Assembly (NCBI GenBank): GCA_020161405.1
Contig: JAIUOD010000003.1
Span: 343,392 to 407,391, forward strand
Reading direction: 5' to 3'
DNA length: 64,000 bases
Source of the DNA: Pseudomonadota bacterium
Lineage (GTDB): Bacteria > Pseudomonadota > Alphaproteobacteria > Caulobacterales > Aquidulcibacteraceae
In this document: positions 10,077-19,656 of the stretch, piece by piece
How positions within the stretch are numbered: the first letter of the stretch is position 1
How the letters are laid out: each line of letters starts with the position of its first letter
Notes under the pieces: generated by a model
The model's input: the letters and a program-made list of their open reading frames with translations, nothing else
Told to the model about the DNA's origin: nothing
The model's database searches: none
Position numbers and translations under genes: made by a program

Positions 10077-11744
10077 TTAATCGATATTGCGTTTGTAAGT
10101 TTCAGGCAAGAATAACATGCCAAGAACTAATGTTACACCAGCAATAACGATTGGATACCAAAGGCCATAGAAAATATCGCCTTTAGATGCTACCATCGCA
10201 AAAGCGATAGTTGGCAAGAATCCGCCGAACCAACCATTACCGATATGATATGGTAATGACATAGAGGTATAGCGAATACGGGTTGGGAACAATTCAACAA
10301 GCAATGCCGCGATTGGACCATAAACCATAGTTACAAGAATTACCAAATAAGCAAGGATTGCAATCACTAATGGACCATTAGTAGATGCAGGGTCAGCCTT
10401 GTCTGGATAACCAGCAGCTTTAAGACCAGTTTTTACATCTTTTTGGAACTTATCAATTGCTGCTTTTTTGGCATCACCAGTAAGAGCAGGATCTTTTGCA
10501 TTTGGTGCCGCAATTACTGTTTCACCAATTTTAACAGAGGCAATTGTACCAGGTGCAGCATCAGTTTGCGCATAGCTTACACCACTTTTTGCCAAAAAGT
10601 TTTTAGCAATATCGCATGAATTTTTATCAAATTTAGTTTTGCCAACAGGGTCAAACTGAACTGAACATTCTGCTTTATCAACTGACACTGAAACCGGTGA
10701 ATTAGCCAAAGCTTTTGCCAAAGCAGGGTTAGCTGCGTTTGTTAAAGAATGGAAAACTGGGAAATAAGTGAAAGTTGCAAGTGCAAGGCCAGCCATAATA
10801 ATTGGCTTACGACCAATTTTATCAGACAACCAACCAAAGAATATAAAGAATGGTGTACCGATAGCAAGTGAAATTGCAATCATATAGTTAGCAGTCAATG
10901 ATTCAACTTTAAGCATTTTTTCCAAGAAGAATAATGCATAGAATTGACCAGTGTACCAAACCACAGCTTGACCAGCTACTGCACCGAATAAGCAGATGAA
11001 TACATATTTCAAGTTGCCCCATTTACCGAATGCTTCTGCTAATGGTGCTTTTGAAACTGTACCTTCTTCTTTCATCAACTGATATACTGGGCTTTCGTTT
11101 AGTCTTAAACGAATTACCATAGAAACACCAAGCAAAAGAATAGATACTAGGAATGGAATACGCCAGCCCCAAGCCTCAAATGCTTCTTTTGGCATTGCTT
11201 GTTTACAAAGAATAACAACCAACAATGCAGCAAACAAACCAAATGTAGCAGTTGTTTGAATCCACGAAGTGTACAAACCACGTTTATTATTTGGCGCGTG
11301 TTCAGCAACATAAGTAGCCGCACCACCATATTCACCGCCCAATGCAAGACCTTGAACAAGGCGCATAAGAATAAGTAGAATTGGAGCAGCAATACCAATT
11401 GTATTATAGCTTGGCAAAATACCCACACCAAAAGTAGCAAGACCCATAAGCCCCATAGTTACTAAGAATGTATATTTGCGTCCAACCAAATCACCTAAGC
11501 GACCAAAAACAACCGCACCAAATGGACGAACAGCAAAGCCAGCTGCAAACGCTGCCAATGCGAAAATGAAACCAGTTCCCGGATCCACTGCTGAGAAGAA
11601 ATTAGCGGTAATTTGCGAAGCTAGCAAACCATATAGATAAAAATCATACCACTCAAAAACTGTGCCAAGCGAACTTGCACCGATGACCATTTTCTCGTCA
11701 TGCGTCGCTTTGTGATGCTTTGGCAAACCATCAATATCTGACAT
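10077..11744 (-). CDS. MHS-family MFS transporter (metabolite:H+ symporter)
   Basis: 555 residues, inner membrane, 12 predicted spans. Family marks are GTVFEWYDFYLYG at the N-terminus, the motif-A copies GRLGDLVGRKYTF and GWLSDKIGRKPI, and RLVQGLALGGEYGGA. MHS permeases carry organic acids, betaines or similar solutes with protons. Unusual is an insertion of about 120 residues (about 335-455) between spans 9 and 10, on the periplasmic side by topology, rich in Lys/Ala/Asp and holding two Cys. It lies 21 bp downstream of the dcaP-like gene and probably shares its transcript. ATG 11744 has AGGGAGAG as ribosome site. The substrate is not readable; proximity to PrpE and CrbS/R suggests a short-chain organic acid. 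Confidence 0.88.
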   Translation of the reverse strand: MSDIDGLPKHHKATHDEKMVIGASSLGTVFEWYDFYLYGLLASQITANFFSAVDPGTGFIFALAAFAAGFAVRPFGAVVFGRLGDLVGRKYTFLVTMGLMGLATFGVGILPSYNTIGIAAPILLILMRLVQGLALGGEYGGAATYVAEHAPNNKRGLYTSWIQTTATFGLFAALLVVILCKQAMPKEAFEAWGWRIPFLVSILLLGVSMVIRLRLNESPVYQLMKEEGTVSKAPLAEAFGKWGNLKYVFICLFGAVAGQAVVWYTGQFYALFFLEKMLKVESLTANYMIAISLAIGTPFFIFFGWLSDKIGRKPIIMAGLALATFTYFPVFHSLTNAANPALAKALANSPVSVSVDKAECSVQFDPVGKTKFDKNSCDIAKNFLAKSGVSYAQTDAAPGTIASVKIGETVIAAPNAKDPALTGDAKKAAIDKFQKDVKTGLKAAGYPDKADPASTNGPLVIAILAYLVILVTMVYGPIAALLVELFPTRIRYTSMSLPYHIGNGWFGGFLPTIAFAMVASKGDIFYGLWYPIVIAGVTLVLGMLFLPETYKRNID

Positions 11745-11765
11745 TTTACTCTCCCTATTTAATTA

Positions 11766-13112
11766 TTAAAACGAATATTTAGCGGCAAATTCGATACGGT
11801 TTAATGAACCATCAAGGCCATTAACCAATTCACGTTTGCCAAGACGATATTCGACCCCCAAATCGATACCTTTTACTGGCGAATAGAAAATATTCGCAGC
11901 AACTGATTGTGATTTTTTAGTGTAAGCGCTGAAAGCACCAGTTACAAAACCTGCAGGATAATCAGCTGACTGATATGAACCCATCAAATTCACACGTGTC
12001 ATCGGATTAATCATGAAACGCACTGAACCAGTTGCCGCAAAATTATTTACTTTGAAAAGGCTGTTATTCGCATAAATCGCGTCTGGAACCATATTCAAAC
12101 CAACATAACGGCCAATACCATTACCGGCAGTTACCAAAAAGCGAACATCATTTGCTTTCTTTTCACCAAACGGAATTTTACCACCGATACTAATACCTGT
12201 TCCTGTATCTTTTGCAGTAACAACGCCATTGTTTACAGCCAATTCACGCACAAGACCTGCAACGGAAAATTCACCAACTTTTGTGTTAAACTGAATGCGC
12301 GCTGCTAAATCAGGCAATCTATCATCATCATTTTCAGTTAATGCTGGACTTCCAGAGACTGCAGAAGCTGTTTCAGAATTTTCAAGTGAAATATTAAAGG
12401 TTGTAATTGGTGAAATCTTTTTAGTATAACGAACTAAAGGTTGACGTGCGAACACCGTACCTTCTGTTATGCCTACAAAGTCTGTAGATTCAGGTATTGC
12501 ACCTAAATATTGGAATGTTGTCCAATCTTGACCAATTGTTAGACCATCTAACTGAACATATGCACGACGAACCGCCATATTATAACCGTTCGTTGTACGT
12601 TCAGAACCAGCACCTGCAGTAGTTTGGAAATCTGCCTCAATATAACCTTTTACCGTATGACCAGCAACGTCAGTAGTTAGGTTAGTCCAAAGGCGTGTTT
12701 GTTTTGCGGATGCATCAAATACACGTGAACCACGACCTGTTCCTGTTGGAATTTGACCTGGTAAATAGAAATCGCGTCCTAAAGCATTTGCAGCTACTTC
12801 ACCCGACGAAAAATTAGAGAATGTGCCTACAGTTTTAATAAAACCGCCAACTTTAACAGTCGTATTGCCAACCCTAAAACCTTCAGCTGGTGCAGAAGCA
12901 GGTGCAGCTGCGGCAGGTGCAGGCGTTGATTTTGCTTTTGCAAGTTCTGCTTTTAATGCATCCATTGATGCTTCAAGTTGTTTCAAACGTGCTTCTAATT
13001 GCGCAGTGTCTGCTGATTGCGCCATTGCACTTTGAGGTGCGCAAAGCGGCAATGCAATCGCCATTGCAGTAGTAGCCAAAAGAACAACATTTTTACGTGT
13101 CGAAATTTTCAT
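11766..13112 (-). CDS. DcaP-like trimeric outer-membrane channel
   Basis: 448 residues. Signal peptide (MKISTRKNVVLLATTAMAIAL..., cleaved after AMAQ), then a short coiled coil (LEARLKQLEASMDALKAELAKAK), an Ala/Pro hinge and a beta-barrel that ends in Phe (FAAKYSF). This order, periplasmic coiled coil followed by barrel, is typical of DcaP, which passes dicarboxylates and other small anions. The frame is open to 13262, but ATG 13112 starts a standard signal peptide and has a purine-rich site AAGGGGAG plus AGG upstream. It is first in an operon with the MHS transporter: outer- and inner-membrane steps for one substrate (inference). Confidence 0.85.
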   Translation of the reverse strand: MKISTRKNVVLLATTAMAIALPLCAPQSAMAQSADTAQLEARLKQLEASMDALKAELAKAKSTPAPAAAAPASAPAEGFRVGNTTVKVGGFIKTVGTFSNFSSGEVAANALGRDFYLPGQIPTGTGRGSRVFDASAKQTRLWTNLTTDVAGHTVKGYIEADFQTTAGAGSERTTNGYNMAVRRAYVQLDGLTIGQDWTTFQYLGAIPESTDFVGITEGTVFARQPLVRYTKKISPITTFNISLENSETASAVSGSPALTENDDDRLPDLAARIQFNTKVGEFSVAGLVRELAVNNGVVTAKDTGTGISIGGKIPFGEKKANDVRFLVTAGNGIGRYVGLNMVPDAIYANNSLFKVNNFAATGSVRFMINPMTRVNLMGSYQSADYPAGFVTGAFSAYTKKSQSVAANIFYSPVKGIDLGVEYRLGKRELVNGLDGSLNRIEFAAKYSF

Positions 13113-13464
13113 CCTTGTTAATCTCCCCTTGCGTATATCGTTTGCTTCTTTCAAATAAATTTGTAACGCAAATCGACAAAATTTCGCGTTTGGATGTTTG
13201 CGGGAAGTTTGACAAATTCGTAAGATAGACCTTGGTATTATGAACTTTTGTATAGCTGCCATGAATTATTGCAATGCACAAATAATTGTGCGGCGCACTA
13301 AATAAATATTATTATTTATATATTTCAATAATTTACTATATATTTCATAGTGATTTTCACATTTGGATTTTAGAACTCACTAATGTAATGAGGATAAAGC
13401 ATTTACATTCTGTTTTTTTTGAACAATAGTTATAGTGTGAGAAAAATATATATCGGGGGTTATT
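13113..13464. other. 352-bp divergent intergenic region between dcaP-like gene and crbR
   Basis: No gene seen. It must hold the promoters of both diverging genes. It is very AT-rich on the crbR side. The only clear symmetrical element is GCACAA-ATAA-TTGTGC at 13276-13291. No terminator-type hairpin was found. Confidence 0.6.
13276..13291. promoter_or_regulatory. possible operator (perfect dyad)
   Basis: GCACAA and TTGTGC, perfect 6-bp arms 4 bases apart, about 165 bp upstream of the dcaP-like start and 175 bp upstream of the crbR start. The binding protein is unknown; CrbR is one candidate. Confidence 0.3.
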
Positions 13465-14100
13465 TTGACTAAGCGTATTCTTATTGTTGATGACCACCCA
13501 TTATTCCGCCAAGCACTTGTAATGGCGACTAATAATGTGGATGCTGACGCGCAAATTACACAAGCAGGAAACTTAGAAGCTGCTGTAAATGCTGTTTCTG
13601 AAAATTCTGATTTTTCGCTTATTCTTTTAGACTTAAAGATACCAGGGGCAAATGGCTATTCTGGTGTTGCGCTTATTCATTCTGAAGCGCCAGATTCACC
13701 AATTCTTGTTATTTCAAGCGCAGAGCCTGCAAAAGCCGCATCAGAGGCTAAAAGATTTGGTGCTATCGGCTTCATATCAAAAGATAATGACCTTGGTGCA
13801 ATTGAAATTGCAATTAAAGACGCTTTAGATGGCAAATTCAACCAATCATCATCGGAAAATAATTATTCTATTGATGCTGAAGTTGATGATATGGCACAAA
13901 AAGTTGCATCACTTACACCAATGCAATTGCGTGTTCTTTTAGGCGTTTTAAGCGGAAGACTTAATAAGCAAATCGCATATGACCTTGGAATTAGTGAAGC
14001 CACTGTAAAGGCGCATTTAACGGCAATTTTCAAAAAACTTGACGTCGGAAATAGAACTCAAGCTGCCCTTGCCGCCCGCGCATTAGGAATTGGTTCTTAG
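13465..14100 (+). CDS. crbR: CrbR-type response regulator (REC + LuxR HTH)
   Basis: 211 residues. Receiver domain at residues 1-120 with acidic pocket D9/D10, phospho-acceptor D56 (LILLDLKIPG) and K106; LuxR-type helix-turn-helix at about 150-205 (LTPMQLRVLLGVLSGRLNKQIA...). The start is TTG at 13465; it is preceded by GGGGG 6 nt upstream and the protein begins exactly at the receiver fold, so a TTG start is credible. Its partner is the kinase gene on the opposite strand; their 3' ends overlap by 18 bp. CrbR-type regulators (ErdR in Pseudomonas) activate acyl-CoA synthetase genes for acetate use. By analogy it should control prpE and perhaps the dcaP-MHS pair (inference). Confidence 0.8.
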   Translation: MTKRILIVDDHPLFRQALVMATNNVDADAQITQAGNLEAAVNAVSENSDFSLILLDLKIPGANGYSGVALIHSEAPDSPILVISSAEPAKAASEAKRFGAIGFISKDNDLGAIEIAIKDALDGKFNQSSSENNYSIDAEVDDMAQKVASLTPMQLRVLLGVLSGRLNKQIAYDLGISEATVKAHLTAIFKKLDVGNRTQAALAARALGIGS

Positions 14101-17100
14101 GTTTTTGCTAATCCAATTTAATAATGCTTCTTGCGCAAGTGGTTTGCGTAAAATCTCTATGTCATCGTAATCAAGGCCAGATGTAAATTCATCAATTGTA
14201 TTTGCCGTGATTATTGCAATTTTTGCGGTTTCATTAACAGATTTAATTGCATGCGCCAAATCAAAACCATTAGGACCAGAACCAAAATCATAGTCTAAAA
14301 AATATGCGTCATAATGCGCATTGTCGGCAACTGCATCATGATATTTATGATAGGTTTTTACTATATGCCCTAATTGGCGCATCAAAGTTTCCATTGCTTC
14401 GGCAACAATCATATCATCATCAACAATCATAAATGACATTGATTTCATATCATCATGATTTTCATCCAAAATAATATTCTCACTTGAATCATTATATTCT
14501 TGTTGGATTGGAATAATTATTTCAGATTTTTGCGTAATGATTTCTTTATAAGGTAAGGAAACGCTAAAACGACTTCCCTTGCCTTCATTGCTTTTTAAAT
14601 TGATATTTGCGCCTAATAATCTCGCGGTTCGTTCAACGATAGATAGGCCAAGACCAATTCCGCCCTCTTCATTATTTTCCAGACGCTCAAATTCTTGGAA
14701 GATTTTTTCTTGCTTTTCAATTGGAATACCGGGGCCGGTATCATAAACCTCAACAATAATTTTCTTATTATGTTTTCTTATGCCGACCAAAACACCACCT
14801 TTTTTAGTGTACCGAATGGCATTAGATATTAGATTTTGAACAATTGAACGTAATAAAGTTGGGTCTGTTTCTATAATAGCATCAATACCCGCAAATCGAA
14901 TTTCCAAACCTTTTTCAAGGGCTTGCGGCCTAAATATTTCTACAACTTCGGCAATTTTCGCTTTAATTGGAAACTCTCTTACTTGTGGAACAACACCCCC
15001 TGCATCAAGTTTTGATATATCAAGCAATCTTCTAAGAAGCTTTTCACCTGCTTCAATAGATTGGTCAACTTTGTTCAATAATTGCTTTTTCTCTTCTGGA
15101 ATTTGTCGTGATAAAGCCGCGGCAAATAATCGTGCCGCGTGAAGTGGTTGCAACAAATCATGGCTTGCCGCAGCTAAAAACCGTGTCTTATCTGCAGTGG
15201 CTTGTGCGAGTGCACGATTTGCACGTGATAATTCTGAAGTTCTTTGTCCAACCCGAATTTCAAGCTCAGTACGTGCCTTTTCAAGGCCAATTCGCGCTTT
15301 TGCTTCGTTTGTAATATCCGTAAAGCACATTACATAGCCGCCACCAGGCATAGGCCCACCAACAGTTTTGAAAACTCGACCATCTTCGCGAACACGTTCA
15401 AATGAGTGGCGGTTTCTTCTACGCATATGATTAAGCCTGCGTTCGACATGATTCTCTACTTCACCTGGGCCACATTCGCCGCGCAAGGCATTATATCTTA
15501 TTAAATCGGCAACTGGTGCGCCAACTCTTACCATACCTGGGGGATAATTGAATAAATCAAGATATCGGCTATTCCATGCAACTAAATTAAGATTTCTATC
15601 GACCACGCTTACACCAGGGTCAATATGCTCAAGGGTTGCGGCCAATAAATCCTTTGAAAATTGAAGGCTTTGGCCAGTATGGTCAAGCATTTGCGTAATA
15701 TCTGAAATCGTTATGCTTGAACCTGATAATGCAGACGACATAAGCGCACGCGCAGATGGCGCACCAATAACACTTGCAATCATTCTTTCTGCAGAGCGCG
15801 CCATAACCCTATCAATTGGAAGGTTAAGTGGGTTTGTCTCATCATCAGTATTTTTTATTAATTTTGTTTGCGCCTGTTCCTTGCCAACAAATCTTCCTAC
15901 TAAATCGATTAATTCGCCAACACTTGTAACTTGTTGAACTGAAACTTTGCGACCTAATTTGAATGGTAATTTTGCAGGATTGAAACTTCTTGCCGCTACC
16001 ATTGCGTGAACAGTAAGATTTAATCCAATGCTCCAGATTGTGCCGTGTGAAATTGGGCTTAAACCACCAATGTTCAATAATGCAGATGGGTCTAATAGAG
16101 TGCCATTTAATGGCAATAACAAATTATCATCAATTATATTTGGTATAAGTAATGTATATGCCCAAACCAAAAGCCCAGTCAGCAAACCCGCTTTTGCGGC
16201 TACGGGGTCGCGGTTTGGACTGTATACACTCATTATTAAAGCAGGCGCAAATTGGGCAACTGCAGCAAAAGCTATAAGGCCAATTGAAGCAAGTCTTTCA
16301 CCCGCCGGGATTTTTGTTGCATATAGAAATGCCACACTCATAAGTGCGACAATCATAATTCGCCTTACAATTAGCATTACATGACCAAAATTCGTATTTT
16401 TTGACCATTTAGTATTTTGCATCAATAATGGGGCAATCAAATCATTTGAAACCATTGTTGAAAGGGCAATTGTTTCAACAATAACCATTCCTGTTGCCGC
16501 CGAAAAACCGCCAAGAAAAACAACCAAAGCAAGCAATGTGTGCTGTTTCTGAAGTGCGATATCAATAACTAAAAGATCGGCACGAAAACCATTTGGCAAA
16601 ATTGCAAAACTTGCAATCGCAATCGGTAGTGCAACAATTGTTGTTGTTAGAAGATATGAAACAAAAGGCCACCTTGCCTTTCTTATATCATCCGCACCAC
16701 TTGCTTGAATAATTCCCACATAAAATTGGCGCGGCAAACAAATAACGGCAATCGAGGCAAGAAAGCCAAGAACAAAGAAATCTATATTTATTTTGCGCGG
16801 GTTAAAATTGGCAATTATACGCTCTATACCATAATTTTGCGCCTCGGTTGGGGCTGAAAAAAATGCAATTATTGCAAATATTCCAATTGCAAGAAATGCA
16901 ACTAATTTGACAATCGATTCTGCTGCAATCGCAAATAATACGCCATCATTGCGGCTTGCCGCTTCATATGATCTTGTACCGAACAACATTGCAAAAACAC
17001 CCAAAGTAAGGGCAGTTAACGCCATCGGCCCCGTTGGGTCACTTTCATGGGCAAGCCTTACAAAACTTGAACCAACAGACCTTAATTGAAGTGCAAGATA

Positions 17101-17502
17101 TGGCACAGTCCCCAAAAGTGCCAATAAAGTTACAAGCGCGGCAACACCACGTGAATTAGAATATCTTGAACCGATAAAATGCGATATCGATGTTGCGCCT
17201 TCTTGTTTTACAGCCTCGACCAATCTTTCAAGGAAATTAGAACCGAAAACAAAAAGTAATATTGGTCCTAAATATATTGGCAAATATGGCCAACCTTCGG
17301 CAAATGCTGTTCCAACTGCGCCAAAAAATGTCCATGATGTACAATATACGGCAAGTGCCAGACTATAGGCATAAGTTCGTGTCTTTGGCTTGAACATAAC
17401 AGAGCCAAAACCTTTACCGCCATTTTCCTTTGCCCAATTTGCAAGAACGAATAATAAACTTGCGTAAAGACCTGCTACTATAAATACTGTTGCACCCGGC
17501 AT
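14083..17502 (-). CDS. crbS: CrbS-type hybrid sensor kinase with sodium/solute-symporter-like membrane domain
   Basis: 1139 residues from ATG 17502 (a GTG at 17511 is also possible). About residues 1-520 form a multi-span SSF/SLC5-like transporter domain; then a PAS domain (about 640-740, VVDRNLNLVAWNSRYLDLF), a coiled stretch, HisKA with phospho-acceptor His781 (SHDLLQPLHAARLF), HATPase with NLISNAIRYTKKG and YDTGPGIP, and a C-terminal receiver with phospho-acceptor D1070 (FLDYDFG). This is the layout of CrbS/MxtR, which monitors acetate-type carbon supply with CrbR/ErdR. Whether the membrane domain transports or only senses is open. The gene is divergent from prpE (139 bp) and convergent with crbR. 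Confidence 0.85.
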   Translation of the reverse strand: MPGATVFIVAGLYASLLFVLANWAKENGGKGFGSVMFKPKTRTYAYSLALAVYCTSWTFFGAVGTAFAEGWPYLPIYLGPILLFVFGSNFLERLVEAVKQEGATSISHFIGSRYSNSRGVAALVTLLALLGTVPYLALQLRSVGSSFVRLAHESDPTGPMALTALTLGVFAMLFGTRSYEAASRNDGVLFAIAAESIVKLVAFLAIGIFAIIAFFSAPTEAQNYGIERIIANFNPRKINIDFFVLGFLASIAVICLPRQFYVGIIQASGADDIRKARWPFVSYLLTTTIVALPIAIASFAILPNGFRADLLVIDIALQKQHTLLALVVFLGGFSAATGMVIVETIALSTMVSNDLIAPLLMQNTKWSKNTNFGHVMLIVRRIMIVALMSVAFLYATKIPAGERLASIGLIAFAAVAQFAPALIMSVYSPNRDPVAAKAGLLTGLLVWAYTLLIPNIIDDNLLLPLNGTLLDPSALLNIGGLSPISHGTIWSIGLNLTVHAMVAARSFNPAKLPFKLGRKVSVQQVTSVGELIDLVGRFVGKEQAQTKLIKNTDDETNPLNLPIDRVMARSAERMIASVIGAPSARALMSSALSGSSITISDITQMLDHTGQSLQFSKDLLAATLEHIDPGVSVVDRNLNLVAWNSRYLDLFNYPPGMVRVGAPVADLIRYNALRGECGPGEVENHVERRLNHMRRRNRHSFERVREDGRVFKTVGGPMPGGGYVMCFTDITNEAKARIGLEKARTELEIRVGQRTSELSRANRALAQATADKTRFLAAASHDLLQPLHAARLFAAALSRQIPEEKKQLLNKVDQSIEAGEKLLRRLLDISKLDAGGVVPQVREFPIKAKIAEVVEIFRPQALEKGLEIRFAGIDAIIETDPTLLRSIVQNLISNAIRYTKKGGVLVGIRKHNKKIIVEVYDTGPGIPIEKQEKIFQEFERLENNEEGGIGLGLSIVERTARLLGANINLKSNEGKGSRFSVSLPYKEIITQKSEIIIPIQQEYNDSSENIILDENHDDMKSMSFMIVDDDMIVAEAMETLMRQLGHIVKTYHKYHDAVADNAHYDAYFLDYDFGSGPNGFDLAHAIKSVNETAKIAIITANTIDEFTSGLDYDDIEILRKPLAQEALLNWISKNLRTNS

Positions 17503-17641
17503 AATCACCACACTTTTTATTGAATTTTATTTTTGTAGGAAATAAAAATAAAGGCAAGTAAGTTTTACAAATAAGACCTTAGCCTAATATAAGTAGCCTG
17601 CCAAATTTGCTATTTAAACACCCAACAAGGGGAAATTTACA

Positions 17642-19513
17642 ATGGCAGACAAATATGACCTAGTATACCAAGAAAGTGTAAGCAATCCTTCGGCTTTCTG
17701 GTTGAAGGCTGCGCAAAATATTGATTGGATAAAAGAACCAAAAATTGGACATGATGGTAATGCATGGTTTCCTGATGGCGAGCTTAATACTTGTTACAAT
17801 GCAATTGATCGCCATGTTGAAGCAGGTCGTGGAAATAGTGTTGCCCTTATCTATGATAGCCCCGTTACAAATACGGTTAAAAAATATAGCTTTTTTGATT
17901 TATTAGAGCGCGTTTCTAAAACCGCTGGTATGCTTGCTTCCAATGGCGTTAAAAAAGGTGACCGTGTAATTATTTATATGCCAATGGTGCCTGAAGCAAT
18001 TTTTGCGATGCTTGCTTGCGCACGCTTAGGTGCAATTCATTCGGTTGTTTTTGGCGGCTTTGCCCCCGCTGAACTTGCAAAGCGTATTGATGATGCAAAA
18101 CCAACATTAATTCTTACCGCTTCATGTGGTATTGAACCTGGGCGTTTGGTTGAATATAAACCGCTTCTTGATAATGCGCGCCATCTTGCAGTGCATAAAG
18201 TTGATAAAGCGATTGTGTTGCAACGCGAAGTTCACCCTGCACATCTTGATGCACAAAATGATTTAAATTGGGCGCATGAATATAATAAAGCTGCGCCACA
18301 TAATTGCGTTACAGTAAAATCAACTGACCCACTTTATATTCTATATACTTCAGGGACCACTGGTATTCCAAAGGGTGTTGTTCGTGATAATGGTGGTCAT
18401 GCGGTTGCACTTAATTGGTCGATGGAAAATGTTTATGGTATGCAACCTAATGAAGCATTTTGGGCGGCGTCTGATATTGGTTGGGTTGTTGGACATTCAT
18501 ATATTGTCTATGGACCATTAATTCGTGGTTGCACAACAATTGTGTTTGAAGGTAAGCCAGTTGGAACACCAAATGCAGGCACATTCTGGCGCATTATTCG
18601 TGATTATAATGTTGATGTATTCTTTACTGCGCCAACCGCAATTCGCGCTGTTCGCCGTGATGATCCAGAAGGTAGCTTTATAGCGAATGAAGGAATTGGA
18701 AAATTACGTGCTTTATTCCTTGCAGGTGAACGCGCTGATCCTGAAACAGTTAAATGGGCGCAGGAAAATCTTAAAAAACCTGTTATTGACCATTGGTGGC
18801 AGACTGAAATTGGTTGGCCCGCTATGGCGACATGTTTGGGTCTTGGGCGTACCGAAACCCTTGCGGGTTCTGCTGGTCACCCTGTACCGGGCTTTATTAT
18901 CAAAGTTCTTGACGAAGACCATAATGAATTAGCGGCGGATGAAATTGGTGAAATCGCAATTAAAATGCCAATGCCGCCGGGATGTTTACCAACCCTATGG
19001 CAACGTCATGACCATTTTGTAGCTTCATATCTCGAACGTCATCCTGGTTTTTATACCGCGGGTGATGCGGGGACAATTGACACAAATGGCCGCGTCCATG
19101 TCATGAGCCGTATTGACGATATCATCAATGTCGCAGGTCATCGCTTATCCACAGGTCAAATGGAGCAAGTAGTAGCACAACATCCTGCTGTCGCAGAATG
19201 CGCAGTAATTGGCGTGCCTGATGAATTAAAAGGTGAGCACCCATTGGCCTTTGTTGTTCTTAAAAACGGTCATTATGTTGAACCGGGCGTATTGGTACAC
19301 GAATTAATCGCCGCTGTTCGTAAAGAAATTGGCCCTGTTGCGGCATTTAAAGATGCCCATGTGGTTGAAAAACTTCCAAAAACTAGGTCTGGTAAAATTT
19401 TACGTGCAACAATGCGCAAAATAGCTTCTGGCGAAAATGTTCCAGTACCTCCGACAATCGAAGACCCCGATGCATTGCGATATATCAAAGAAGCAATGGG
19501 GCATGAATATTAG
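17642..19513 (+). CDS. prpE: propionyl-CoA synthetase (acyl-CoA synthetase)
   Basis: 623 residues. Activates propionate (and probably acetate) to the CoA thioester through an acyl-adenylate. Adenylate-forming motifs are YTSGTTGIPKG (P-loop), WWQTEIGWP, YTAGDAG and the C-terminal KTRSGK with catalytic Lys585. The sequence GVVRDNGGHAVAL after the P-loop is the PrpE/ACSS3 signature rather than that of Acs, so propionate is the more likely main substrate. Lys585 is the residue that protein acetyltransferases modify in this family. The start ATG 17642 has AAGGGG 7 nt upstream. It is divergent from crbS, in keeping with CrbS/R control. Confidence 0.9.
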   Translation: MADKYDLVYQESVSNPSAFWLKAAQNIDWIKEPKIGHDGNAWFPDGELNTCYNAIDRHVEAGRGNSVALIYDSPVTNTVKKYSFFDLLERVSKTAGMLASNGVKKGDRVIIYMPMVPEAIFAMLACARLGAIHSVVFGGFAPAELAKRIDDAKPTLILTASCGIEPGRLVEYKPLLDNARHLAVHKVDKAIVLQREVHPAHLDAQNDLNWAHEYNKAAPHNCVTVKSTDPLYILYTSGTTGIPKGVVRDNGGHAVALNWSMENVYGMQPNEAFWAASDIGWVVGHSYIVYGPLIRGCTTIVFEGKPVGTPNAGTFWRIIRDYNVDVFFTAPTAIRAVRRDDPEGSFIANEGIGKLRALFLAGERADPETVKWAQENLKKPVIDHWWQTEIGWPAMATCLGLGRTETLAGSAGHPVPGFIIKVLDEDHNELAADEIGEIAIKMPMPPGCLPTLWQRHDHFVASYLERHPGFYTAGDAGTIDTNGRVHVMSRIDDIINVAGHRLSTGQMEQVVAQHPAVAECAVIGVPDELKGEHPLAFVVLKNGHYVEPGVLVHELIAAVRKEIGPVAAFKDAHVVEKLPKTRSGKILRATMRKIASGENVPVPPTIEDPDALRYIKEAMGHEY

Positions 19514-19547
19514 AATTCGTTAGAAACAATTTTTCTGGGGAACTTAG

Positions 19548-19574
19548 GGGCGCATTTTGCGCCCTTCTTTTTTA
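19548..19574 (+). terminator. intrinsic terminator of prpE
   Basis: Stem GGGCGCA (19548-19554) / TGCGCCC (19558-19564), TTT loop, then TTCTTTTTT. Confidence 0.9.
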
Positions 19575-19656
19575 TTCAATTTAGGCTTTTACAGAGAAAA
19601 TCGTATCAATTCATCCAAATAATTTTTTGGTTGAGAATAAAAAGCAAAAAATTTAT

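Noticed and set aside
12588-12602. GTTC-N7-GTTC, a perfect match to the LexA box
   Set aside because: It lies in the middle of the dcaP-like coding region (ERTTNG codons), far from any start, with no gene arrangement that would use it.
13113-13262. 50-codon N-terminal extension of the DcaP-like protein
   Set aside because: Would put residues ahead of a perfect signal peptide; ATG 13112 has a ribosome site.
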